Positions 1 through 7,539 of a DNA stretch of 12,752 nt are shown here, one piece after another (the stretch's first letter is position 1; each line of letters opens with the position of its first letter). Position numbers and translations under genes: made by a program. The notes beneath the pieces were generated by a model. It saw only the letters and a program-made list of their open reading frames with translations. It made no database searches and was not told where the DNA came from. Source of the stretch: JABILX01 sp041648305 (lineage in GTDB: Bacteria; Patescibacteriota; Gracilibacteria; UBA1369; LOWO2-01-FULL-3); NCBI GenBank assembly GCA_041648305.1, contig JBAZPI010000028.1, forward strand, positions 1-12,752, read 5' to 3'.

Positions 1-457
1 CTAAAACATCTCCGTTAACTAAAGTGGACATAGTACATTCTTTCTCAACTCCTTTATTATCACATTCCTGCCACCACCCAACCAAGTCTCTAGGTAATCC
101 GCGTCCCCTAAGCACAGCCCTTCTGGCTTCTACTACCGCCGTAAGATCCTCCAAATCTCTCAAATTCATATCTTTACAATTCTTTATCGCCTCAATACTC
201 GTCGTCCCGGTAGCCTTATCATGAAACGCCGTCCTCAAACAATGTATACGTCTATTCGTGTCAAGATCACTCAAAGTAATTTCAATCAAATCAGTAGGCA
301 CTTCATTTTTCCCGCCATTACAAGCATGCGCAAGAAAAGCAGCAAGATACAACGCCGTCGCAACCCTCATCCAAACATTTTTTTGCATCGAAAATACATC
401 GTTTGCCCAGTCACCCAATCTGTCCAAAGAATCCCGTTTTTCCATACGTTTTTCCAT
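1..457 (-). CDS. Partial hypothetical protein, possible lipoprotein (N-terminal part only)
   Basis: An open frame of about 152 codons reads leftwards from an ATG at 457 and leaves the window without a stop. I do not recognise the family. Residues 30-46 are hydrophobic (MRVATALYLAAFLAHAC) and end in a cysteine. If translation began at the internal ATG at 388 (residue 24, MQKNVW), this would be a normal-length lipoprotein signal peptide ending at LAHAC. From the ATG at 457 it is a long charged N-terminus before one membrane segment. The remainder is soluble, with LVGWWQEC and several cysteines. A promoter at 483-510 places the transcript start about 19 nt before 457, which favours the longer form. 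No Shine-Dalgarno precedes either start. The gene is divergent from the PrgI operon. Confidence 0.6.
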   Translation of the reverse strand, partial: MEKRMEKRDSLDRLGDWANDVFSMQKNVWMRVATALYLAAFLAHACNGGKNEVPTDLIEITLSDLDTNRRIHCLRTAFHDKATGTTSIEAIKNCKDMNLRDLEDLTAVVEARRAVLRGRGLPRDLVGWWQECDNKGVEKECTMSTLVNGDVL

Positions 458-482
458 AACATAAAAATTTTACAAGAAAGAA

Positions 483-510
483 TTATTACACAATTATCTA
501 TTTCCGTCAA
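483..510 (-). promoter_or_regulatory. Putative sigma-70 promoter for the partial gene at the left edge
   Basis: Read on the minus strand, TTGACG (505-510) is followed after 16 nt by TAATAA (483-488). The predicted start of transcription near 476 gives a 5' leader of about 19 nt to the ATG at 457. Confidence 0.45.
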
Positions 511-559
511 GCCCAACCTCTAAAGAAAAACATCTATACCAAAAACCCCTCATAAACAA

Positions 560-588
560 TTGCCCATCACACCCTTTTCTGATATAAT
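560..588 (+). promoter_or_regulatory. Putative sigma-70 promoter of the PrgI/TraC-like operon
   Basis: TTGCCC (560-565), a 17-nt spacer, then a perfect TATAAT (583-588) preceded by TGA, as in an extended -10. The expected transcript start near 595 leaves about 22 nt before the ATG at 617, with no Shine-Dalgarno in it. Confidence 0.6.
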
Positions 589-616
589 AATACGACACAC
601 TCGAACCTAAAACAAT

Positions 617-1096
617 ATGAGATTTAAGGTCCCACAAGACGTACAAAGAGCCGATCAAATTATCGGACCTCTAACATGGAAACAGCTAATTATCCTTGGA
701 GCGGGCGGTGGAGCTTGCTACGCGATATACATCACTCTGGCAAAAAGTTACGAAATCGAGGCATGGTTGCCACCAGTCGCAATAGTCGGAGGCATAACTT
801 TAGCGCTGGCATTCCTCAATATCCACGGACTCCCGTTCGAAAGATGGCTACTCGCATTCATTGAATACCACTTCCTGCCTAAAAAAAGAATATGGAGACA
901 AGGACAAGCAGAACCATTCGTCTCATATTTGGAAAGAATAGCATCAGAAAAAGACAAAAAGCTTGAAGAAGCACAAAACAAAAAAGCAGACGAGAAAAGT
1001 AAAAAATCTATCAAAGAATTAAGCGAAGTGTTAGACAGTTATGGAGGATTGGAAAAAAAGAAAGCGCTTAACAAAATCATTAACCACGAAAAATAA
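617..1096 (+). CDS. PrgI-family membrane protein of a type IV secretion-like system
   Basis: A 159-residue protein matching the PrgI family layout. The N-terminal motif FKVPQDVQRADQIIGPLTWKQ (residues 3-23) is followed by two membrane helices, about 24-42 and 51-69. The cytoplasmic tail (about 100-159) is rich in Lys and Glu and probably coiled. PrgI-type proteins are small inner-membrane components of conjugation/type IV secretion machines of Gram-positive and CPR bacteria, and are usually encoded next to the VirB4/TraC ATPase. The next gene starts inside the stop codon (TAATG at 1094-1098), so the two are translationally coupled. The family call is from recognisable motifs; a role in DNA transfer or in another envelope machine cannot be decided here. 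Confidence 0.85.
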   Translation: MRFKVPQDVQRADQIIGPLTWKQLIILGAGGGACYAIYITLAKSYEIEAWLPPVAIVGGITLALAFLNIHGLPFERWLLAFIEYHFLPKKRIWRQGQAEPFVSYLERIASEKDKKLEEAQNKKADEKSKKSIKELSEVLDSYGGLEKKKALNKIINHEK

Positions 1097-1899
1097 TGGG
1101 AATACTGGATATATTTTTTGGATCCACTAAAAAAACAGCCGAAGACAGCGCTGGAGCAGGAACGGGAGCCGGAGCAAAACAAACGAGAAAACCATCGACT
1201 TCTAACGCCTTGGCCTCAACTCAAGTACACCTTAAATTAGGTGAAATTCGCGATGATCTACTCGTCTTGAAAAACGGAGGAATCAGAGCGATTTTGAAGG
1301 CAACATCGATCAATTTCAATTTAAAATCAGAAGAAGAACAAAACTCAATAACTTACGCATATCAGGGATTCTTAAATTCACTCGAATTCCCTGTCCAAAT
1401 CATAGTCCGATCAAAGAAACTGGACATCGACAACTACATAGAAAAAATCAAAGAAATCGGCGAAAAACAAAAGAATCAACTTCTAAAAGACCAAACGCTT
1501 GAATACGCAGATTTCGTAAAACGCCTCGTCGAATATACAGACATCATGCAAAAAGAATTTTACGTAATAGTCCCCTACGACCCAGTCAGATCAAGAGGAG
1601 TCCCCTTTTTCCAAAGATTTTTGCAAAATCTAAGACCACAGGACTCATACGCAGATATTAGAAAACGCCACAAAGAATTTGAAAGCTTAAAAAAACAAGT
1701 CGCCCAGAGACTAAACGTGGTTGAATCAGGCCTAACTCACTGCGGCATCAAAACAGATCAATTAAAAACAGGGGAGATTATCGAACTCTTCTACAATACA
1801 TACAATCCACAAATCTCCAGGACAGAAAAAATCAAAAACCTCAGTGACCTTAACGTCGTAACCGACGAAAAAGCCCTGGAAGACGAGCGAAGTTCCTAA
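1096..1899 (+). CDS. TraC/VirB4 N-terminal-domain protein without ATPase domain
   Basis: A 267-residue protein. After a short Gly/Ala-rich variable region (residues 15-40), the sequence from about STQVHLKLGEIRDDLLVLKNGGIRAILK through SLEFPVQIIVRSKKLD, EFYVIVPYDP and GEIIELFYNTYNP follows the pattern of the N-terminal domain of TraC/VirB4 conjugation proteins. No Walker A or B motif is present, and the frame stops just after the point where the ATPase half of a full VirB4 would begin. In CPR genomes this domain is often a separate gene next to PrgI with the ATPase as its own gene (from memory). Here the ATPase gene is not downstream, because a convergent rRNA operon follows. It probably acts at the inner membrane with the PrgI partner. 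The start overlaps the PrgI stop and has no Shine-Dalgarno. Confidence 0.75.
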   Translation: MGILDIFFGSTKKTAEDSAGAGTGAGAKQTRKPSTSNALASTQVHLKLGEIRDDLLVLKNGGIRAILKATSINFNLKSEEEQNSITYAYQGFLNSLEFPVQIIVRSKKLDIDNYIEKIKEIGEKQKNQLLKDQTLEYADFVKRLVEYTDIMQKEFYVIVPYDPVRSRGVPFFQRFLQNLRPQDSYADIRKRHKEFESLKKQVAQRLNVVESGLTHCGIKTDQLKTGEIIELFYNTYNPQISRTEKIKNLSDLNVVTDEKALEDERSS

Positions 1900-1903
1900 G
1901 GCC

Positions 1904-1932
1904 GGCTCCTCGGCCTAAAGGCCCCCGGAGCC
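1904..1932. terminator. GC-rich two-level hairpin between convergent operons
   Basis: GGCTCC (1904-1909) pairs with GGAGCC (1927-1932). Nested inside, GGCC (1912-1915) pairs with GGCC (1920-1923) around a TAAA loop. It begins 4 nt after the TraC-like stop codon and lies about 18 nt beyond the 3' end of 5S on the other strand, so it could stop transcription from both sides. Neither side has a long U-tract directly after the stem, so it is not a textbook intrinsic terminator. On the minus strand TTTTTATTT lies between 5S and the hairpin. Confidence 0.4.
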
Positions 1933-1949
1933 CCCTAAATAAAAAGCAC

Positions 1950-2070
1950 TGTCTTGGCAACGCCCTACTTTCCCACAGCTTATCACTGCAGTATCATAGG
2001 CGAAGGAGAGCTTAACTTCTGTGTTCGGGATGGGAACAGGTGTACCCCCTCCTCTATAGTTACCAAGACA
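1950..2070 (-). rRNA. rrf: 5S ribosomal RNA
   Basis: The minus strand begins TGTCTTGGTAACTATAG and contains the conserved CCATCCCGAACACAGAAGTTAAG segment (split here into CCATCCCGAAC and ACAGAAGTTAAG) and GGGAAAGTAGG. It ends CCAAGACA, which pairs with the first bases to close helix I. Length is about 121 nt, normal for 5S. It is about 97 nt downstream of the 23S 3' end in the same transcript. Confidence 0.95.
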
Positions 2071-2111
2071 GTACCTTTTAAAATAGCAGCAAGCAACATT
2101 GGTTTTTTACC

Positions 2112-2160
2112 ACCAATTACCAGTCAAAGTAAAGGTTCTCTATAGTTGGTCAATTCGACC
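2112..2160 (-). other. Trailer strand of the pre-23S processing stem
   Basis: This stretch just after the 23S 3' end is complementary to the leader at 6720-6771. The paired blocks are (trailer) GTCGAAT, GACCA, CTATAGAGAACC, TTACTTTGACTGGTAATTGGT. The mismatches against perfect complementarity are nearly all G-U pairs plus a few bulged bases. It gives roughly a 45-bp stem of the kind RNase III cuts to release pre-23S. This is sequence evidence for structure; the enzyme is inferred from other bacteria. Confidence 0.8.
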
Positions 2161-2286
2161 CGTATATAAAATAAGTTCAATGATCCATTAGTACTGCTCG
2201 ACTGAACGTGTCGCCACGCTTACATCTGCAGCCTATCAACCCTGTAGTCTACAGGGGGATTCATAGGGAAATTTAATCTTGGGAGA

Positions 2287-2319
<33 letters not shown>

Positions 2320-2443
2320 CGTCCGAACATAGCTACCCAGCCATGCCGTTGACACGACAACTGGTAAACCAGAGGTTCGTCCACTCCGGTCCTCTCGTAC
2401 TAGGAGTAGCTTCCCTCAAATTTCCAACGACCACGGAAGATAT

Positions 2444-2486
<43 letters not shown>

Positions 2487-2771
2487 CTTTTAATTGGCGA
2501 ACAGCCAAACCCTTGGGACCTTCTCCAGCCCCAGGATAGGACGAGCCGACATCGAGGTGCCAAACAGCCTCGTCGATATGAACTCTTGGAAGCTATAAGC
2601 CTGTTATCCCCGGCGTAACTTTTATCCGTTGAGCGATAGCCCACCCACGTGGAACTATCGGATCACTATCACCTGCTTTCGCATCTGCTCGGCTTGTAGG
2701 CCTTGCAGTTAAGCTCTCTTATGCGATTACACTATCAGTCTGATTTCCATCCAGACTTAGAGAACCTTTGC

Positions 2772-2818
<47 letters not shown>

Positions 2819-3103
2819 ACTAAACAGTGTCCTCACACCGGATTAACGGCATGAGTTAGAGTCTAAACATAGCAAGGGTGGTATCTCAAGGATGGCTCCA
2901 CTGGGACTGACGTCCCAGCTTCAAAGCCTCCCACCTATCCTGCACAAACTATGTCCAGACACAATGTCAAGCTATAGTAAAGCTGCACGGGGTCTTTTCG
3001 TCTTTCCGCGGTTAAACGGCATTTTTACCGTTTTTGTAATTTCACCGAGCCTGCTGTTGAGACAGTTATCACATCATTGTACCATTCGTGCGGGTCGGAA
3101 CTT

Positions 3104-3884
<781 letters not shown>

Positions 3885-4646
3885 CATAATTGTTACTCTC
3901 CGCTTTTGAAAGCGGAGGATGCAGCCATCTCTGCTGCATTCTCCATGTCGCCATAGAGATCGGACTATATCTTTTCCACCATTATTAGAAGTGGAATTTG
4001 GCATATAGTCTCTGAGGATTTTTTAACTTTCATTTCAATAGAGCCTGTATATCTTTGTCATTGTGCCTTCTATTTCCCCCATCATTCATATCTCTCCTTA
4101 ATTTTAAAATTTCAAGAAGTCCCTTTTGCGTAAGATGAGATCCCTCCTTAATTATCATCGCCATCCGACAAAATTTAGAAAAATCTCTTTTCTTTTTTGC
4201 CGACAAAAAGCGATACTCCTTAAAAAATGGAATCACATTCTCCCAAATTGCATTGAAATTATTGACTTCATAATACCAGACACCGTCCGGCCTCCCCCTC
4301 AGTGTTCCGCATTGCAGCCACCGTTTCCATAAAGCCAAAATCACCTTATCTTTTTGAGAGATGTTAAAACAAAGAGAAATTCTCCACGGAAGCCTATAAT
4401 CATCTCGCTTCCGAAACGACACATTGAAACTTCCTTCCCCATCCGCAAAACCAGCCAAATAATAGCCAATTTGAAGAGGGATTTTCTTTAAATCAATCAT
4501 AAATAATCAAAGTTAAAATCTTTCCTGCTGATCATCCGCACTGAAAACATTGTCACTGCTCTTATTAAAGAGCGAGTAGTTCTCAGATACACCGGATATT
4601 CCAGCATATAGCCAAATTTATTTACGTAACTACAATGGCCTATTTC
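3885..4646 (-). mobile_element. Group I intron in 23S at E. coli position 1917
   Basis: H69 of 23S is cut after GGCCGTAACTAT and resumes AACGGTCCTAAGG, so insertion is after U1917. The 762-nt intron begins GAAATAGG and ends TTATG. A guide sequence GTAGTTACG (4625-4633) pairs with all nine bases CGUAACUAU of the 5' exon, ending in the U-G splice-site wobble. The R element CTCAGAGACTATATG (within 4000-4017) and the S element AAGATATAGTCC (3962-3974) match the group I core closely. The ORF lies before R, that is in the P6 region, unlike the neighbouring intron. Only 34 nt of exon separate the two introns. Confidence 0.94.
4030..4500 (-). CDS. LAGLIDADG homing endonuclease of the L1917 intron
   Basis: A 156-residue single-motif LAGLIDADG protein. 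The motif is LAGFADGEG (residues 15-23), with E22 as the acidic catalytic residue, followed by SFNVSF and SLCFNISQKDK. It resembles the L1951 enzyme in layout (motif, FNVSF strand, ISQ, later SAKKK...F.KF) but differs at most positions, so the two are old relatives and not a recent duplication. It should act as a homodimer on intronless H69 sequence, near the target of the well-known I-CeuI enzyme. The gene ends in TGA and has no Shine-Dalgarno. The frame is undamaged. Confidence 0.9.
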   Translation of the reverse strand: MIDLKKIPLQIGYYLAGFADGEGSFNVSFRKRDDYRLPWRISLCFNISQKDKVILALWKRWLQCGTLRGRPDGVWYYEVNNFNAIWENVIPFFKEYRFLSAKKKRDFSKFCRMAMIIKEGSHLTQKGLLEILKLRRDMNDGGNRRHNDKDIQALLK

Positions 4647-5871
4647 ATAGTTACGGCCGCCGTTCACCAGGGCTTAAGATCACCGCATACACGGATCACC
4701 TTGACCTTCTGGCACTGGGCAGGCATCAGCCCCTATACATCGTCTTGCGACTTAGCAGAGACCTGTGTTTTTGTTAAACAGTTGCATGATATCTTTAGCT
4801 GCGGCCTCCTTGATAACAATAATGAAATCAAGGTGGCAAGGTTTATCCCGAAGTTACACCTGCTTTTTTGCCGAGTTCCTTAACAACAGTTTGCTCGATC
4901 ACTTTGGTCTACTCGACCTTCCCACCAGCGTTGGTTTGTGGTACGGAAATTTATTTTTCTCGCTACCGAGGCTTTTCTTGTCAGCCGAACTCTCTGGAAT
5001 CACTCCCCTTAAAAGGGAAGTAATTTGCATAGCTCCTCGACCACGTCCAGTCGAAACCAGACAACTCCGACGGATTTACCTATCAGAGAAAGGTCTAAAA
5101 GTTTGCACGTGAATTCATTAACACGCTCCAGATATCCAGCCGCGTCACCCCTGAGCTAACGCCACTTCAAGTCCACGGGGGTCGCATCTTAATCACTTAC
5201 CGAAGTAAGATCCGAAGAATTAACTTCCGCTTTCCATCCGTTTTGCTTTGACGAAAAATAAACTGTACAGGAATATTAACCTGTTGTCCATCGACTACGC
5301 TTTTCAGCCTCGCCTTAGGACCGACTAACCCCAAGCCGATTAACGTTGCTTGGGAAACCTTGGGAATTCAGTGTTCGGGTTTTTCACCCGAATAACGTTA
5401 CTTATGTCAACATTTTCACTTCCTGACGCTCCACTGGACCTTTCAGTCCAGCTTCAATGCAGACAGGAACGCTCCTCTACCGCGCTCCGACAAGTCGGAG
5501 CACCCGCTTCTTCGGTTTAAGTTTTTAGCCCCCTTATATTTTCGGCGCAAAATCGCATAGACCAGTGAGCTGTTACGCACTCTTTAAAGGAATGGCTGCT
5601 TCTAAGCCAACCTCCTGGGTGTATAAGCGATTTCACATCCTTTACCACTTAAGCTTAATTAGGGACCTTAGAAGGCGATCTGGGCTGTTTCCCTTACGAC
5701 TATGGCACTTAGCTGTCACAGTCTGACTCCTGTGAAATTCATTGTGGTATTCGAAGTTTATCTAGGTTTGGTAGGCGTTTTATACCCCCTAGCCTAAACA
5801 GAGCTCTACCCCCACAACTATTAACACAAGGCTAGCCCTAAAGCTATATCGAGGAGAACCAGCTATCTCCT

Positions 5872-5902
<31 letters not shown>

Positions 5903-6719
5903 ATCATCCCCCAATTTTGCAGCATTGGTGGGTACGGCCCTCCACAGAGTATTACCTCTGCTTCAGCCTGCCCATGGATAGCTCACCAGGTTTCGGGTAT
6001 AGTGTGCAAGACAAACGGATTATTCATCCTCGCTTTCACTGTGGCTTCAGCTTTCACTGCCTTAACCAAAGCCCTGCACAGCTAACTCGTTGACCCGTTC
6101 TACAAAAAGTACACAGTCACCCGGCCTTGCGGACGGGCTCCTATTCCTTGTAAGCAAAAAGTTTCAGGTTCTATTTCATCCTCCTAACAGGAGTGCTTTT
6201 CACCTTTCCCTCACGGTACTAGTACACTATAGATCTTGAAACCTATTTAGCCTTGGAAGGTGGTCCTCCCAAATTCAGGCCGGATTTCACGTGTCCGACC
6301 CTACTTAGGGACACTCTAGGCTCTATTTTGTTTTCGCCGACGGGACTATCACCCTCTATGGTTGAACTTTCCAGATACATTTGGCTAACAAAATAGAATA
6401 CCACGTTGAGGCCCTGTAACCCCATCCCGCGTGCGGAATGGTTTAGGCTGTTCCCCGTTCGCTCGCCACTACTAAGGGAATCACTGTTTTGTTTTCTTTT
6501 CCCCAGCTACTAAGATGTTTCAGTTCACTGGGTATACCTCGACCCGCCTATTTTATTTAGCGGGCCGTATCAAAAAATTGATGGGTTTCCCCATTCGGAG
6601 ATCTCCGGGTCAAAGTCTGCTTAGCGACTCACCGGAGCATTTCGCAGCTAGCCACGTCCTTCATCGGAGTTTCAAGTCGAGGCATCCACTTTTTGCTCGT
6701 AACGTTACTTATTCTAAAA

Positions 6720-6771
6720 GTCGAATAAAGACCAAGCTATAGAAAACCAATTACTTTAACTAGTAATCGGT
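6720..6771 (-). other. Leader strand of the pre-23S processing stem
   Basis: Complementary to 2112-2160, forming a long stem that brings the two ends of pre-23S together. Because this leader must be transcribed, the active rRNA promoter lies upstream of 6771. The P2 candidate at 6782-6811 would start transcription almost exactly at the base of this stem. Confidence 0.8.
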
Positions 6772-6781
6772 AATAAAAAAA

Positions 6782-6811
6782 ATATTATTGCTTGATTCTT
6801 CTGATTTTCAA
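6782..6811 (-). promoter_or_regulatory. Candidate proximal rRNA promoter (P2)
   Basis: On the minus strand TTGAAA (6806-6811), an 18-nt spacer, then TAATAT (6782-6787). The expected start near 6775 is just ahead of the processing stem and downstream of the terminator at 6862-6885, so it could transcribe 23S without passing that terminator. The boxes are imperfect and the area is AT-rich, so chance is possible. Confidence 0.4.
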
Positions 6812-6861
6812 TGATCACAACCCGCCAGAGACCATCCAAGGCCCTTTTGGATCCACCTAAT

Positions 6862-6885
6862 AAAAAAGGTGTGCATCTGCACACC
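6862..6885 (-). terminator. Intrinsic terminator inside the 23S leader
   Basis: On the minus strand GGTGTGC-AGAT-GCACACC followed by TTTTTT: a perfect 7-bp stem, a 4-nt loop and six U residues. It points towards the 23S gene and lies between the strong promoter at 6994-7022 and 23S. It may end a small RNA, end read-through from the 81-residue gene, or work as an attenuator. Confidence 0.8.
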
Positions 6886-6988
6886 CTTAAATCCAAAACT
6901 TTCACAAAACTACGTTTTTGAACTTAAGGCTGCGCAATGATTTTTTCGCATAGATAAGGTTAAATACAGACTCCTCACCAAATTTGCT
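6862..6988 (-). ncRNA. Putative small RNA or attenuated leader upstream of 23S
   Basis: A near-consensus promoter and an intrinsic terminator bracket about 125 nt with no ORF. Inside, CAAAAAC-GTA-GTTTTG can form a hairpin. Two CCTTA copies (in AACCTTATC and AGCCTTAAG) could each pair with TTAAGG just before the terminator, which would allow alternative folds. I looked for the SRP RNA tetraloop region, tmRNA and known riboswitch cores and did not see them. It could equally be the leader of the rRNA operon. The function is unknown. Confidence 0.4.
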
Positions 6989-6993
6989 GGGCA

Positions 6994-7022
6994 ATTATAT
7001 TCACTGCCTCCTGTTAAGTCAA
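6994..7022 (-). promoter_or_regulatory. Strong promoter upstream of 23S (P1)
   Basis: On the minus strand TTGACT (7017-7022), a spacer of exactly 17 nt, then TATAAT (6994-6999). It is the best promoter match in the window, with a predicted start near 6987. It would drive the 23S-5S operon or the small RNA described at 6862-6988. It lies 74 nt past the stop of the 81-residue gene. Confidence 0.75.
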
Positions 7023-7095
7023 TAGGATTTTCGGTGTTTTTTGCGTTGCAAAAAGAACGTCTCATTGTGTAATAGCGAAACACGTAAACTTTTCT

Positions 7096-7341
7096 TTATT
7101 TCACGCCAAAAAACGGCCCAAGATAATCATGCAGTATGGCCTGAAAAGTCCCAAGAAAATACATCAGAGATCCAAAAAACGAAACAAAAGCCAGGACAGC
7201 AATCAACGAATACGTTCCCCCGCTTCCAAAAATCTTCTCAGCCCACGCGACATCTCCAACATAGTGCTTGATCTGCACGCGATACTTCAAAAGAATGATT
7301 GCAATAGCGATGCCAAGAATGAGGACAATGTAACGATTCAT
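7096..7341 (-). CDS. Small two-helix membrane protein, unknown function
   Basis: An 81-residue protein with an N-terminal hydrophobic helix (residues 4-18, IVLILGIAIAIILL), a short amphipathic segment KYRVQIKHYVGDVAWAEKIFG, and a second hydrophobic helix (about 43-66, TYSLIAVLAFVSFFGSLMYFLG), ending LGPFFGVK. I recall similar short proteins as conserved hypotheticals in CPR genomes, but cannot name the family. A promoter with TATTAT ends only 6 nt before the ATG, so the mRNA is probably leaderless. The gene is divergent from the 956-residue protein gene and is followed by the P1 promoter of the rRNA operon. The plus-strand frames over the same bases look like shadows, because this frame alone has a sensible membrane-protein pattern. 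Confidence 0.75.
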   Translation of the reverse strand: MNRYIVLILGIAIAIILLKYRVQIKHYVGDVAWAEKIFGSGGTYSLIAVLAFVSFFGSLMYFLGTFQAILHDYLGPFFGVK

Positions 7342-7347
7342 GCACCC

Positions 7348-7375
7348 ATAATAAACAGATACAACAAAAATTCAA
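7348..7375 (-). promoter_or_regulatory. Putative promoter giving a leaderless mRNA
   Basis: On the minus strand TTGAAT (7370-7375), a 16-nt spacer, then TATTAT (7348-7353). Only six bases separate the -10 box from the ATG at 7341, so transcription would start at or next to the start codon. Confidence 0.5.
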
Positions 7376-7485
7376 GAGAGAAAAACCGCGACAGAACCGC
7401 TTCGCTTTAGCGTGCTAATCACCCGGAGCGCACAAAGTAACAACCAAGTTTTCAAAAAGCGATAGGGATTTTGACAGATAAAATG

Positions 7486-7514
7486 TTGACATTTTTAGGA
7501 TTCTAGTATACAGT
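7486..7514 (+). promoter_or_regulatory. Putative promoter of the GHKL/peptidase fusion gene
   Basis: A perfect TTGACA (7486-7491), a 17-nt spacer and TACAGT (7509-7514). The expected start near 7521 leaves a leader of about 19 nt. A second TTGACA (7471-7476) lies 15 nt upstream with no -10 partner at normal spacing; the duplicated hexamer might be part of a regulator site. Confidence 0.55.
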
Positions 7515-7539
7515 CGCATCCATTTTTATTCACTATAAA

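Noticed and set aside
24..523. Plus-strand frames at 24-224, 221-523 and 258-464
   Set aside because: They are antisense shadows of the minus-strand gene at 1-457, which has a better protein pattern and its own promoter.
6862..6988. SRP RNA, 6S RNA or a known riboswitch
   Set aside because: The SRP GGAAG tetraloop region and known riboswitch cores are not visible, and no end-to-end pairing typical of 6S RNA could be found by eye.
7041..7410. Plus-strand frames over the small membrane protein
   Set aside because: Their products are low-complexity Lys/Gln/Ser-rich sequences; the opposite frame gives a clear two-helix membrane protein.
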